From contig NZ_JALKAL010000016.1 of the NCBI RefSeq assembly GCF_023015765.1, positions 23,647 through 87,646 of the forward strand: a stretch of 64,000 nucleotides of DNA, in the 5' to 3' direction. A program made the position numbers and the translations under genes. The DNA is from Ornithinimicrobium sp. F0845. Its GTDB lineage: Bacteria > Actinomycetota > Actinomycetes > Actinomycetales > Dermatophilaceae. The notes below the pieces were generated by a model. That model did not search any database. It saw only the letters and a list, made by a program, of their open reading frames with translations, and had not been told where the DNA came from. Positions 37,054-45,748 of this stretch are shown here, piece after piece. How positions within the stretch are numbered: position 1 is the first letter of the stretch; every line of letters starts with the position of its first letter.

Positions 37054-38006
37054 CCGCCACCCGGTCTGCCTCGAGTCAGCGTGACCTGACCTGGGTCGTC
37101 GCCCTCGCGGCGTGCTTCTGGGGCACCTCAGCGCTGCTGCGCGAGCCCCTCGCGCAGGTCCTGGACGCGGCGACGATCGTGATGTACGAGCACCTCGTGC
37201 TCGTCCTGCTGCTCCTGCCCTGGCTGGTGCCAGCGTTGAGGCGCTGGTCCGAGGCGCCACCGCGGGTGCGGGTCGGTGCCGTGGTCATCGGCGCGGGCTC
37301 GTCGGCGCTGGCGACGACGCTGTTCACCGCGGCCTTCCGGCTGGGTGACCCGATCACCCCTCAGATCCTGCAGAAGCTGCAGCCGCTCATCGCGATCTTG
37401 CTTGCCGCCGTGATCCTGGGGGAGCGGCTGCGGCCGCGGTTCTGGTGGTTCGCCGTGCCGGCGCTCGCGGGCGCGTGGCTGATGACCTTCCCAGAACCGT
37501 TCTCGGTCCGCGTGGGTGATGCCACGGCAGCGCTGTTGGCCATCGGTGCAGCCACCCTGTGGGGTGCCGGGACCGTGCTCGGACGGCTCGTGGACGGGCA
37601 CCTCGGGCCGCGGGACACCCTGGCGCTGCGCTTCGGCTTCGGTCTGCCTGCGGCCGCCGTGATCGTGGCGGTCTCGGATGCCGGTTGGACCATGCCCATG
37701 GACCGGGTACCCCAGCTCGTGCTGCTGGCGCTGATCCCCGGCGCTCTGGCCCTGGGGCTCTACTACATCGGGCTGCGGCGCACTGCGGCCTCGCGGGCGA
37801 CGCTGGCTGAGCTGATGTTCCCGGTGACCTCGGTGCTGGTCGGCGTCACGCTGATGGACACGACGCTGACCTGGAGCCGGTGGCTGGGCGTCCTGATCGT
37901 GGTGGCCGCGGTGACCGGGCTGGCCCTCCACGAGGCCCGCGCCGCCCGGACCGGCGTGGTGGAGGCCGACCTGTACCGGAACCCGGAGCCCTCGCCGCGC
38001 GTCTGA
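37050..38006 (+). CDS. EamA/DMT family transporter
   Basis: A 318-residue membrane protein with ten helices formed by two EamA repeats (about 10-145 and 155-295). The first repeat shows WGTSALLREPLAQV and LFTAAFRLGDPITPQIL and the second LWGAGTVLGRL and LMFPVTSVLVGVTLM. The substrate is unknown; metabolite or drug efflux is typical. The GTG at 37050 has GGAGG upstream and overlaps the previous stop codon. It is the last gene of the M20-GST-EamA operon. Confidence 0.9.
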   Translation: MTATRSASSQRDLTWVVALAACFWGTSALLREPLAQVLDAATIVMYEHLVLVLLLLPWLVPALRRWSEAPPRVRVGAVVIGAGSSALATTLFTAAFRLGDPITPQILQKLQPLIAILLAAVILGERLRPRFWWFAVPALAGAWLMTFPEPFSVRVGDATAALLAIGAATLWGAGTVLGRLVDGHLGPRDTLALRFGFGLPAAAVIVAVSDAGWTMPMDRVPQLVLLALIPGALALGLYYIGLRRTAASRATLAELMFPVTSVLVGVTLMDTTLTWSRWLGVLIVVAAVTGLALHEARAARTGVVEADLYRNPEPSPRV

Positions 38007-38058
38007 CACGCACGGGTGCGTCGGCACCCGGCCGGCCCACGACACAGTGAGGTGCACG

Positions 38059-38997
38059 ATGAGATGGTTCCCCGTGGTGGTCGTCGGCGCGGTGGCCCTG
38101 GCGCTGGCGTCCTGCGGCACGCAGACCGATCCGAGCGGTGATGGCTCCTCGACCGCGGCATCGCCAGACGACGCCGCCGGGTCGGAGCCGGCCTCCTCGA
38201 GCCAGGTCGTCGATCCGGACGGAGAACTGGTGGCGCACGGCATACTCATGCAGTCCGAGCCGGAGGGCGAGGTGGAGATCTGCATCGGGGGAGTGGCTGC
38301 GTCGTTGCCGCCGCAGTGCGGCGGCCCGGTCCTGGAGGGCGACTTCTCCTGGGACCAGGTGGAGGCGCGCACGGCGAGCGGCGTGACGTGGACGGACGAG
38401 AGCTATTACGCCGTGGGGCACTACACAGCGGGGGAGTCGTTCGAGGGCACGATCACGCTGACCCGGCCGGTGAGCGCGGACCCGCCCGAGGGTTTCACGA
38501 TGCCCACGGTTGACGACGTGACCTTCCCGCAGCTGTGTGACGACCCGACCGCAGACGTGCCGGACGTGGACCAGGCGGCGCGCACGGAGGGTCCCGACGG
38601 GTTCGCGCAGGAGCAGGCGCTGATGGAGCGGCTGCAGAGCCTGGACGGCTATGTGACGTCCTGGGTCACCGACGGCGGGCCACTGGTGAAGGTCGTGGTC
38701 AGCGGCGATCCGGGCGAGGCGCGGACGGCGCTGCGCGAGGTCTATCAGGGGCCGCTCTGCGTGGTGCAACGTGACCTGCCGACGCAGCACGACATCCAGT
38801 CGGCGCAGGAGGCGCTGTCGGCCCAGCACGGGGAGGTGCGTCTGCTGAGCAGTGGGAGCGGCGGGACGAGCGGACTCCTGGAGGTGGGCGTCGTGCTCGC
38901 CGACCGGGCGACCGTCCAGCGGATCCAGGAGATCGTGTCGCCGTGGCTGACGCCTGAGCAGGTGGTGATCACCGGCGCCCTGCAGCCGCTGGGGTGA
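38059..38997 (+). CDS. lipoprotein of unknown function
   Basis: A 312-residue exported lipoprotein. The signal peptide VVVVGAVALALASC ends in a lipobox with Cys at about 19, followed by a Ser/Thr/Asp-rich linker. The mature part has several cysteines (EICIGG, PQCGGP, FPQLCDD and GPLCVVQ), suggesting two disulfides. I do not recognise a family. The ATG at 38059 is favoured over an in-frame GTG at 38047. It converges with the gene at 39098 and shares the terminator between them. Confidence 0.8.
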   Translation: MRWFPVVVVGAVALALASCGTQTDPSGDGSSTAASPDDAAGSEPASSSQVVDPDGELVAHGILMQSEPEGEVEICIGGVAASLPPQCGGPVLEGDFSWDQVEARTASGVTWTDESYYAVGHYTAGESFEGTITLTRPVSADPPEGFTMPTVDDVTFPQLCDDPTADVPDVDQAARTEGPDGFAQEQALMERLQSLDGYVTSWVTDGGPLVKVVVSGDPGEARTALREVYQGPLCVVQRDLPTQHDIQSAQEALSAQHGEVRLLSSGSGGTSGLLEVGVVLADRATVQRIQEIVSPWLTPEQVVITGALQPLG

Positions 38998-39046
38998 CGC
39001 CGATGAGGATGCGGGCAATTGCTCGCCGCATCGCACACCGGACATA

Positions 39047-39080
39047 CGAAAGGGCGCTTCCCGAGGGAAGTGCCCTTTCG
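39047..39080. terminator. bidirectional hairpin terminator
   Basis: CGAAAGGGC-G-CTTCCC pairs with GGAAG-T-GCCCTTTCG around GAG. It lies between two converging genes and can serve both. Confidence 0.88.
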
Positions 39081-39097
39081 TGAACCAGTGGTGCCGG

Positions 39098-39784
39098 TCA
39101 GCCCTGGGGGCTGGCGGTGGTCTCCTCGGTGTCGGCGGTTGCCGGCTCCTCGACCGTGGTGTCGGTGGCCGGGGCGTCGACCGTGGTCTTCGCGGCGGGC
39201 TCCTCAACGGTGGTCGTTGCGGCCGGCTCCTCGACAGACGTGCTCAACTTCTGCATCTCGGGGCCGGGGAGGCCACCGGAGTCACAGTCCGGGCAGGGAG
39301 GGAGGTCGTTCTGCTGGCCCGTACCGGCGGTCCCGGACACCGGGACTACCTGGTCGTTCTCATCGATGTACGTGTAGTTGTAGTCGAACTCGAGTTTCCC
39401 ATTTGCACTGCTGCCGGTGTCGTTCGCAAGCGTGTAGAAGCAGAAGGGGGCACCAGTCGCGGGAACGCTGACCTGCGCCGGGATACCCGGCTTGGCCTGG
39501 CCGTTGACGCGAATCTCTGTGATGTTAACCAGGATCGCTGCCTCGGTGTTGTTGGTCATGCAGAACTGCGCCCGGTAGGCGTGCTTCCACGTGTCACAAC
39601 TGCCGCCGGGGAACTTGCAGGCCGATCCGGGCGTAAACGTCGGCGGCACCACAGGTACGGATGCCCCGATTGCTCGCGCCGGGGCAGCGATTGCGATCGC
39701 TGGCACGGCCCAGGCGGCGCCCTTCACGATGGTGCGGCGCGCCGGCCGCAGGCGCTCGCTATTGGTGCTGTCGGTGCTGGTCAT
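39098..39784 (-). CDS. secreted protein with Tat-like signal and acidic repeats
   Basis: A 228-residue exported protein. The N-terminal ARRTIVKGAAWAVPAIAIAAPARA looks like a twin-arginine signal. The mature domain (about 45-165) has six cysteines and two paired-Cys blocks (CKFPGGSCDTW, PPCPDCDSGG), and the tail is a repeat of VEEPAATTT-like units. There is no LPXTG or membrane anchor, so it is probably released or loosely wall-bound. GAGGGG precedes the ATG at 39784. The middle of the gene is noticeably less GC-rich than its neighbours (AAC, AAT and GTT codons), possibly indicating transfer. Confidence 0.75.
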   Translation of the reverse strand: MTSTDSTNSERLRPARRTIVKGAAWAVPAIAIAAPARAIGASVPVVPPTFTPGSACKFPGGSCDTWKHAYRAQFCMTNNTEAAILVNITEIRVNGQAKPGIPAQVSVPATGAPFCFYTLANDTGSSANGKLEFDYNYTYIDENDQVVPVSGTAGTGQQNDLPPCPDCDSGGLPGPEMQKLSTSVEEPAATTTVEEPAAKTTVDAPATDTTVEEPATADTEETTASPQG

Positions 39785-39968
39785 CGGTTGGTCCCCTCGG
39801 ACTGAGTGCAGGCGCGGTCGCATTCCCAAGGGCCAGACTACTCAATCTGGGAGGTTGGTCAAGAACGGGTCAAGTTCGTGTCCCCGTGTCGTTGGTCACA
39901 CGATGCCATACTCGTTGGTAGAAAGCACGCGTCAGGCCCAGCCCCGAGAACCGGCTAGACTCCACCCC

Positions 39969-40013
39969 ATGACCGTGCGCACCACCTGGTGGCCGTCCAC
40001 GCGACGGCCCTGA
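39969..40013 (+). CDS. trpL: trpS leader peptide
   Basis: A 14-codon open frame, MTVRTTWWPSTRRP, with tandem Trp codons at 39987-39992, placed 86 nt upstream of trpS. TAGACT (39956-39961) ends 7 nt before its ATG, so the transcript probably begins at the leader start codon. The Trp codons abut the 5' arm of the first of two mutually exclusive hairpins, the classic layout for ribosome-mediated attenuation by Trp-tRNA supply. Confidence 0.85.
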   Translation: MTVRTTWWPSTRRP

Positions 40014-40057
40014 CAGCGCACCCTCCAACACACCAAGGCCGTCCGATGGGCGGCCTT
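39991..40057 (+). promoter_or_regulatory. tryptophan attenuator of trpS
   Basis: Segment 1:2 hairpin is GGCCGTC (39991-39997) with GACGGCC (40003-40009). The terminator 3:4 is AAGGCCG (40035-40041) with CGGCCTT (40051-40057). The antiterminator 2:3 is GACGGCC (40003-40009) with GGCCGTC (40037-40043). A ribosome stalled on the two Trp codons would cover segment 1, free segment 2 to pair with 3, and let transcription enter trpS. The 3' T-run is weak, as is usual at high GC. Confidence 0.82.
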
Positions 40058-40099
40058 GACCTGTGTCCGGGCGACCTCCCGGGCGGCGGAAAGGCAACG

Positions 40100-41245
40100 A
40101 TGACCACCCAGACCGACCCCACGGCATACGAACCGAGTGCCGAGGACGACGGCGTCGGTGACGCCCTCGCCGCCTCGACGACCGACGCCTCGCTGGCCCG
40201 CACGATCGCCCGCAGCCAGGAGATCGAGCGGGAGATCGACCAGGACCCGGGCAAATTCCGCGTCCTCACCGGTGACCGCCCGACCGGCAACCTGCACCTC
40301 GGCCACTACTTCGGCACGCTGCGCAACCGCGTCCTGCTCCAGCAGCGCGGGGTGGAGACCTTCATCCTGATCGCCGACTACCAGGTGATCGCAGACCGGG
40401 ACGGCGTCGGGCCGATCCGCGAGCGCGTCTACTCGCTCCTGGCCGACTACCTCGCCGCTGGCCTGGACCCGGAGAAGACGACGATCTTCACCCACTCCAG
40501 CGTGCCGGCGCTCAACCAGCTGATGCTGCCGTTCCTGTCCCTGGTCACCGACTCCGAGCTGCGCCGCAACCCGACGGTCAAGGCCGAGTTCGAGGCGACG
40601 GGCGGCCGGCCGATGTCGGGGCTGCTGCTCACCTACCCGGTGCACCAGGCCGCCGACATCCTGTTCTGCAAGGCCAACCTGGTGCCCGTCGGCAAGGACC
40701 AGGTGCCGCACCTGGAGCAGGCCCGGGTCATCGCCCGCCGCTTCGACGAGCGCTACGGCCGCGCCGACGCGAGCACGCCGGTGTTCCCGGCGCCCGAGCC
40801 GCTGCTGTCCGAGGCGACCAACCTGCTGGGCACCGACGGCACCAAGATGTCCAAGTCCAAGGGCAACACCATCGAGCTGGGGATGGACGCCGACACCACC
40901 GCCAAGGTGCTCAAGAAGGCCGTCACCGACGCGGACCGCAACATCACCTACGACCCCGCCAACCGGCCCGAGGTCTCCAACCTGGTGCTGCTGGCGGCGC
41001 TGGCCTCCGACCGCGACCCGCACGAGATCGCGGCCGAGATCGGCGACGGTGGGGGCGGCACGCTCAAGAAGGTCGTAACCGAGGCGATCAACGAGCACTT
41101 CGCCCCGATCCGCGCGCGCCGCGCCGAGCTCAGCTCCGACCCGGCCTACCTTGAGCAGATCCTGGCCAGGGGCAACGCGCGGGCCAACGAGATCGCCAAC
41201 GCCACCCTGGACGAGGTGCGCACGGCGATGCAGATGACCTACTGA
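40100..41245 (+). CDS. trpS: tryptophanyl-tRNA synthetase
   Basis: Class Ic synthetase of 381 residues charging tRNA-Trp. The HIGH-type motif is PTGNLHLGHYFGTL and the KMSKS motif is TDGTKMSKSKGNTI. About 50 extra N-terminal residues (acidic, then helical LARTIARSQEIEREID) precede the catalytic fold, making it longer than the usual 330-340. The ATG at 40100 is preceded by GGCGGAAAGG. An in-frame extension to 39989 would run through the attenuator and is rejected. It is preceded by a Trp-Trp leader peptide. Glycerate kinase follows after 1 nt. Confidence 0.96.
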   Translation: MTTQTDPTAYEPSAEDDGVGDALAASTTDASLARTIARSQEIEREIDQDPGKFRVLTGDRPTGNLHLGHYFGTLRNRVLLQQRGVETFILIADYQVIADRDGVGPIRERVYSLLADYLAAGLDPEKTTIFTHSSVPALNQLMLPFLSLVTDSELRRNPTVKAEFEATGGRPMSGLLLTYPVHQAADILFCKANLVPVGKDQVPHLEQARVIARRFDERYGRADASTPVFPAPEPLLSEATNLLGTDGTKMSKSKGNTIELGMDADTTAKVLKKAVTDADRNITYDPANRPEVSNLVLLAALASDRDPHEIAAEIGDGGGGTLKKVVTEAINEHFAPIRARRAELSSDPAYLEQILARGNARANEIANATLDEVRTAMQMTY

Positions 41246-41246
41246 G

Positions 41247-42359
41247 GTGCGGGTCCTCCTCGCCACCGGGCAGTATGCCGGCGCGCCCGGCCCGCTGGCC
41301 GCTGCGGTCTCCCTGGCGGAGGGTTGGCGACGCCACGCGCCGGGGCACCAGGTCGTCGTGGCGCCGGTCTCCGACGGTGGGTCCGGGTTCATCGAGGTGC
41401 TCGCGCACGCACTCGACGCCCAGCCGACCCCGGTGGTGGTGACCGGTCCGACCGGTGAGGAGGTGCCCGCCCAGCTGCTGCTCCACGACGGGACGGCGTA
41501 TGTCGAGGCCGGGCAGGCCGCCGGGCGGCACCTTGCGGAGGAGGTGCTGGACGGGGTGGCCGGACCCCTGGCCGACCCCGGCGAGGCCGCCGACCGGGTC
41601 GGCGCCATGCTGCGGCTGACGAGCCGCGGGATCGGCGAACTGATCGCGGCCGCCCTGGACGCCGGGGCGACCCGCATCGTGGTCGGCTGCGGCGACCTGG
41701 CCAGCCACGACGGCGGCACGGGGATGCTGCAGGCCCTCGGTGCGGGCGAAGACCTGACCGACCTTCCGGCCGTCCGCGACCGGCTGCGCGACACCACGCT
41801 CGTGCTGGCGCACGCGACCGGGCTGCCGCTGACCGGCTTCCACGGCGCGAGCGCGGCGCTCGGGACCGAGCACGGCGTGCCGCCGCCGGTGACCCAGCGG
41901 CTCGAGGAGCAGCTGGGGCTGCTCACCGAGCGGGTCAACCGGATCCTGCCTCCCCGCAAGGACCTGCTGACCGGCAAGGCACTCCGCCCGGAGCGCACCG
42001 ACGGCGCCGGCGTCGGCGGGGGAGTGGGCTACGCCGCGCTGCTGCTCGGTGCACAACCGGTGGTCGGTGCCACCTTCGTGATCGAGGAGATCGGACTGGG
42101 GGACGTGCTGCCCGGGACGCTCGTGGTGACTGGCGGCACGGCATACGACTGGCACACCGTCCACGACGGGGTGATCGCCGAGGTCGCCCGGGCCGCGCTG
42201 GAGGTCGGTTCTCCCAGCATCGTGCTGGCCGAGCAGGTCCTCGTCGGCCGGCGCGAGGGGATGTCGTTGGGGATCTCCGGCGCCTACGAGCCGCGCGACG
42301 GTGAGGACCTCGCGGACCTGGCCGAGCGGGTCGCGCGGACCTGGTCACCGCAACACTGA
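41247..42359 (+). CDS. glxK: glycerate kinase
   Basis: A 370-residue member of the GlxK/GarK glycerate kinase family, phosphorylating D-glycerate with ATP. VVVAPVSDGGSGFIEVL, VGCGDLASHDGGTGMLQALG and GAGVGGGVGYAALLLGA are the glycine-rich active-site segments. GTG starts 1 nt after the trpS stop, so it is in the trpS operon and would share its attenuation. Gene order trpS-glycerate kinase-ErpA-type gene partly matches the backbone of other Actinobacteria. Confidence 0.9.
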   Translation: MRVLLATGQYAGAPGPLAAAVSLAEGWRRHAPGHQVVVAPVSDGGSGFIEVLAHALDAQPTPVVVTGPTGEEVPAQLLLHDGTAYVEAGQAAGRHLAEEVLDGVAGPLADPGEAADRVGAMLRLTSRGIGELIAAALDAGATRIVVGCGDLASHDGGTGMLQALGAGEDLTDLPAVRDRLRDTTLVLAHATGLPLTGFHGASAALGTEHGVPPPVTQRLEEQLGLLTERVNRILPPRKDLLTGKALRPERTDGAGVGGGVGYAALLLGAQPVVGATFVIEEIGLGDVLPGTLVVTGGTAYDWHTVHDGVIAEVARAALEVGSPSIVLAEQVLVGRREGMSLGISGAYEPRDGEDLADLAERVARTWSPQH

Positions 42360-42370
42360 GCGCCCGGTGG

Positions 42371-42398
42371 TTGTTCTTTCACCGATCGGTCGTACCCT
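42371..42398 (+). promoter_or_regulatory. probable promoter of the ErpA-type gene
   Basis: TTGTTC (42371-42376), a 16-bp spacer and TACCCT (42393-42398) lie 75 nt before the ATG at 42474. The spacer contains the palindrome ACCGATCGGT, which could be a binding site. Confidence 0.5.
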
Positions 42399-42473
42399 GG
42401 GAGGCAGGGAACAACCCCGCGGGAGGCGGTGTTGCGCCCGTCAAGCAGTTTCCGAGAGGACAGGACGGACACC

Positions 42474-42848
42474 ATGAGCGTTCAGGACACCGAGACCGAG
42501 ACCACCACCGCGACCACGGCGGAACACGGCGTCGTCCTGACGGCCGTCGCAGCCGGCAAGGTCAAGTCACTCCTGGAGCAGGAGGGCCGTGACGACCTTC
42601 GTCTGCGCATCGGCGTGCAGCCCGGCGGCTGCTCCGGCCTGATCTACCAGCTCTACTTCGACGAGCGCACCCTCGACGGCGACCTGACGGCCGACTTCGA
42701 CGGCGTCCAGGTGGTCGTGGACCGAATGAGCGCCCCCTACCTGGACGGCGCGAGCATCGACTTCGCCGACACCATTGAGAAGCAGGGCTTCACGATCGAC
42801 AACCCCAACGCGGGCAGCTCCTGCGCCTGCGGCGACTCCTTCGGCTGA
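42474..42848 (+). CDS. erpA: A-type iron-sulfur cluster carrier (ErpA/HesB)
   Basis: A 124-residue A-type carrier delivering Fe-S clusters to apoproteins. The three conserved cysteines are present in GGCSGLIYQ and at the C-terminus in SSCACGDSF. The first 20 residues are an extra Glu/Thr-rich tail. Its position upstream of the respiratory genes suggests it may supply the Rieske protein or other clusters, which is inference. Confidence 0.92.
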   Translation: MSVQDTETETTTATTAEHGVVLTAVAAGKVKSLLEQEGRDDLRLRIGVQPGGCSGLIYQLYFDERTLDGDLTADFDGVQVVVDRMSAPYLDGASIDFADTIEKQGFTIDNPNAGSSCACGDSFG

Positions 42849-42867
42849 GTCGCACCATCGTCGCCGC

Positions 42868-42902
42868 ACGCGGCCGGTCTCCCATCGGGAGGCCGGCCGC
42901 GT
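42868..42902 (+). terminator. hairpin terminator of the erpA-type gene
   Basis: ACGCGGCCGG-T-CTCCC pairs with GGGAG-G-CCGGCCGCGT around ATC, 20 nt after the stop codon. Confidence 0.88.
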
Positions 42903-42947
42903 CGCGTTCGAGGGTCCAGGTTCCGGGGCGCCCATCGGGGGCCGCTA

Positions 42948-42989
42948 TGTCCTGCACTGCCGGGGTTAGAGGCCTGGGAGTGCAGGACA
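42948..42989. repeat. 11-bp perfect inverted repeat
   Basis: TGTCCTGCACT (42948-42958) and AGTGCAGGACA (42979-42989) are perfect inverted copies separated by 20 nt, upstream of the PfkB kinase gene. This could be a hairpin or a dimeric regulator site; TGCAGGA words also occur in the tandem repeat at 1061-1111. Confidence 0.6.
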
Positions 42990-43074
42990 CAAGGCGACTG
43001 CCCGCGCCGAGCCTGACGCGCGGCCCCACCGCCGCGCCGAGTTCGGCTCTTCAAGGACGGGGTAGGTTGCCTGG

Positions 43075-44049
43075 GTGAGAATCGCTGTCTGTGGATCCAT
43101 CGCGACCGACCACCTGATGACCTACCAGGGGCGGTTCGCCGAGTCCCTGGTGCCAGATCAGCTCGCCAAGATCTCGGTGTCCTTCCTCGTGGACGACCTG
43201 CAGTTCCGGCGCGGCGGCATCGGGGCCAACATCAGCTTCGGCATGGCCCGCCTGGGGCACCGGCCGATCCTCGTGGGCGCGGTCGGGGAGGACTTCGCGT
43301 CCTACCGCTCCTGGCTGGAGCGGCACGGCGTCAACTGCGAGCACATCCACGTCTCCGAGGTGCGGCACACGGCCCGCTTCGTCTGCACGACCGACCAGGA
43401 CATGGCCCAGATCGCCTCCTTCTACGCCGGCGCCATGAGCGAGGCGCGGCAGATCGAGCTCGGCCCCATCGTGGCCGCGGTCGGCGGCGTCGACCTGGTC
43501 ATGGTCAGCCCGGACGACCCGGAGGCGATGCTGCGCCACTCCGCCGAGTGCCGCACCCGCCGCATCCCGTTCGCGGCCGACCCCAGCCAGCAGCTGGCCT
43601 TCATGGACGGGGCGTCGATCCGTCAGCTCGTCGACGGCGCGACCTACCTGTTCACCAACGAGTACGAAGCCGCGATGACCGAGCAGAAGACCGGGTGGTC
43701 CGCCGAGGAGATCCTGGACCGGGTCGGCACCCGGGTGGTCACCCGTGGTAGGGATGGGGCGACCATCCTGCGGCGGGGCGAGGAGCCCGTGCACGTGCCG
43801 ATCGCGACGGACGTCGACCGGGTCGACCCGACCGGCGTGGGGGACGCCTTCCGCGCCGGATTCCTGGCCGGCCTGGCGTGGGAGCTGCCGCAGGAGCGCT
43901 GTGCCCAGCTGGGGTCCACCCTGGCCAGCTACGTCCTGGAGACGGTCGGCACCCAGGAGTACACGTTCGCGACCGCGGACTTCCTCGACCGGTTCACCGA
44001 GGCCTACGGCGCGGAGGCCGGGGCCGAGGTCGCCGCTCACCTGGCCTGA
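43075..44049 (+). CDS. PfkB family carbohydrate/nucleoside kinase
   Basis: A 324-residue ribokinase-fold kinase. The N-terminal RRGGIGANISFGMARLG is PfkB signature 1, and DVDRVDPTGVGDAFRAGFLAGL contains the catalytic Asp and anion hole of signature 2. Its place between erpA and cta genes corresponds to the adenosine-kinase-like PfkB gene (Rv2202c) of mycobacteria, so adenosine or a sugar may be the substrate. The GTG at 43075 lies 6 nt after TAGGTT, so the transcript is probably leaderless. Confidence 0.9.
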   Translation: MRIAVCGSIATDHLMTYQGRFAESLVPDQLAKISVSFLVDDLQFRRGGIGANISFGMARLGHRPILVGAVGEDFASYRSWLERHGVNCEHIHVSEVRHTARFVCTTDQDMAQIASFYAGAMSEARQIELGPIVAAVGGVDLVMVSPDDPEAMLRHSAECRTRRIPFAADPSQQLAFMDGASIRQLVDGATYLFTNEYEAAMTEQKTGWSAEEILDRVGTRVVTRGRDGATILRRGEEPVHVPIATDVDRVDPTGVGDAFRAGFLAGLAWELPQERCAQLGSTLASYVLETVGTQEYTFATADFLDRFTEAYGAEAGAEVAAHLA

Positions 44050-44063
44050 CGGCCGCCTGCAGT

Positions 44064-44735
44064 ATGCCGATCGAGCCGCCTCCCACCCCGTGGCACCTTG
44101 ATCTGGGGCTGGCTCAGCCGGGGGAGGACCTGATCGGGATCGGTGCCGACCTCGAGCCGGGCACGCTGCTCGCCGCCTACCGCTCCGGGATCTTCCCGAT
44201 GGGCCTGGGGTCTCGGGGCGGGGGAGTGATGGGGTGGTGGTCACCGGACCCGCGGGGCGTGCTGTTCCCCCGGGACCTGCGGGTGAGTCGTTCCCTGCGC
44301 CGTTCCAGCGCGACCTTCGAGTTCCGCGTCGACACCGCCTTCGACCAGGTCGTCGAGGCCTGCGCCGCGCCGGGACGGAAGGGACGCTGGATCACCCCGA
44401 CGATCGCCCGTGCCTATGGCGAGCTGCACCGGCTCGGGTGGGCCCACTCGGTCGAGACCTGGCAGGACGGGGAGCTGGTGGGTGGCCTCTACGGCGTGGC
44501 CGTCGGCGGCCTGTTCGCGGGGGAGTCGATGTTCCACCGGGCCACGGACGCCTCGAAGGCGGCCCTGGTGCATCTGGTGTCCCTGGTGTCGCCGACGGAC
44601 GCCCTGATCGACGTCCAGTGGCGGACCGACCACCTGGCCACGCTGGGCGTGCGCGAGGTGAGCCGCACGGCATACCTCCAGCTGGTGGAGGCGGCCCTGC
44701 GGCTTCCGTTGCCCCCGGCCTTCGACACGGCCTGA
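44064..44735 (+). CDS. aat: leucyl/phenylalanyl-tRNA-protein transferase
   Basis: N-end-rule enzyme of 223 residues that adds Leu or Phe to proteins with N-terminal Arg or Lys, marking them for ClpS/ClpAP-type degradation. IGIGADLEPGTLLAAYRSGIFPMG, WWSPDPRGVLF and the C-terminal GLYGVAVGGLFAGESMFHRATDASKAAL are family signatures. The ATG at 44064 lies 14 nt after the kinase stop, so it is likely co-transcribed. Confidence 0.95.
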   Translation: MPIEPPPTPWHLDLGLAQPGEDLIGIGADLEPGTLLAAYRSGIFPMGLGSRGGGVMGWWSPDPRGVLFPRDLRVSRSLRRSSATFEFRVDTAFDQVVEACAAPGRKGRWITPTIARAYGELHRLGWAHSVETWQDGELVGGLYGVAVGGLFAGESMFHRATDASKAALVHLVSLVSPTDALIDVQWRTDHLATLGVREVSRTAYLQLVEAALRLPLPPAFDTA

Positions 44736-44763
44736 GACGCGCAACATCCGGTGCCACCCTCCC

Positions 44764-44792
44764 CTGACGCGCCGGGTGTGAGGGGGTAGGCT
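44764..44792 (+). promoter_or_regulatory. promoter of the ctaCDF operon
   Basis: CTGACG (44764-44769), a 17-bp spacer and TAGGCT (44787-44792) are followed 6 nt later by the GTG proposed as ctaC start. This suggests a leaderless ctaC transcript. Confidence 0.65.
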
Positions 44793-44797
44793 CAGGC

Positions 44798-45748
44798 GTG
44801 GAAAACCATGGCTCGATAGTGAGGTGCGCATTGCAACGGCAGACTGCCCCAGCCCGTCGCCGCAGAAACAGGGTCGGCGGCCTCGGAGTGATGGCTGCCC
44901 TCGTCCTGGTCCTGAGCGGCTGTGGCGCGGAGCTCCAGCGCGGCTACCTCCCCGAGCCGGTGACCGAGTTGGGTCCCAGGATCATCTCGTTCTGGAACTG
45001 GACCTGGATCGCCGCGCTGGCCATCGGCGTGCTCGTCTGGGGCCTGATCCTCTGGTGCATCGTGGCCTACCGCCGCAAGAAGGACGAGAAGGGCCTGCCG
45101 GAGCAGATCCGCTACAACGTGCCGCTGGAGATCCTCTACACGATCGTGCCGGTGCTCATGGTCTCCGTGCTCTTCGGCAAGACCGTTGAGCTGCAGCACG
45201 AGATGCTCGACACCTCCCAGCCGGCCGACGTCACCGTCAACGCGATCGGCAAGAAGTGGTCCTGGGACTTCAACTACGTCGAGGCCGAGGCGCACATCGT
45301 CGGCGAGCAGGCGCTGGACCTCAGCAAGGGTGAGGAGGGGCTGCCTGAGACGCTGCCCACCCTGGTGCTGCCGGTCGACAGCCGCATCGAGTTCGTGCTG
45401 ACCTCCCGCGATGTCATCCACTCCTTCTGGGTGCCGCAGTTCATCACCAAGCTGGACATGGTCCCCGGCCGGGTCAACACCTTCCAGGTGGTGACGACCG
45501 AGGAGGGCACCTTCCAGGGCAAGTGCGCCGAGCTCTGCGGCGCCTACCACTCCCAGATGCTGTTCCAGGTCACGGTCGTCTCCCAGGAGGAGTACGACGC
45601 GTTCATCGAGGACCTCAAGGCCTCCGGTGGTGACGGCCTGATCGGCAACGAGTACAACCTCTACGGGCTCCACGAGGGCCAGCCGGCCCTGCTGCCGCCG
45701 GCCCTGCTCGAGCAGTACAACGCCACCCTGGAAGGGGAGGAGAACTGA
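44798..45748 (+). CDS. ctaC: cytochrome c oxidase subunit II
   Basis: The CuA-bearing subunit of the aa3 oxidase, 316 residues. A basic N-terminus and lipobox VLVLSGC (Cys at about 42) indicate a lipoprotein. Two transmembrane helices follow (about 64-92 and 115-133), then the cupredoxin domain with the CuA ligands in HSFWVPQF and [14 protein letters not shown]. The GTG at 44798 is chosen because of the promoter 6 nt upstream; the GTG at 44819 is possible. Its stop overlaps ctaD by 1 nt. Confidence 0.95.
   Translation: MENHGSIVRCALQRQTAPARRRRNRVGGLGVMAALVLVLSGCGAELQRGYLPEPVTELGPRIISFWNWTWIAALAIGVLVWGLILWCIVAYRRKKDEKGLPEQIRYNVPLEILYTIVPVLMVSVLFGKTVELQHEMLDTSQPADVTVNAIGKKWSWDFNYVEAEAHIVGEQALDLSKGEEGLPETLPTLVLPVDSRIEFVLTSRDVIHSFWVPQFITKLDMVPGRVNTFQVVTTEEGTFQGKCAELCGAYHSQMLFQVTVVSQEEYDAFIEDLKASGGDGLIGNEYNLYGLHEGQPALLPPALLEQYNATLEGEEN

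Noticed and set aside
39989..40099. N-terminal extension of trpS to the codon at 39989
   Set aside because: It would translate through the attenuator hairpins and overlap the leader peptide; the ATG at 40100 has a ribosome-binding site.
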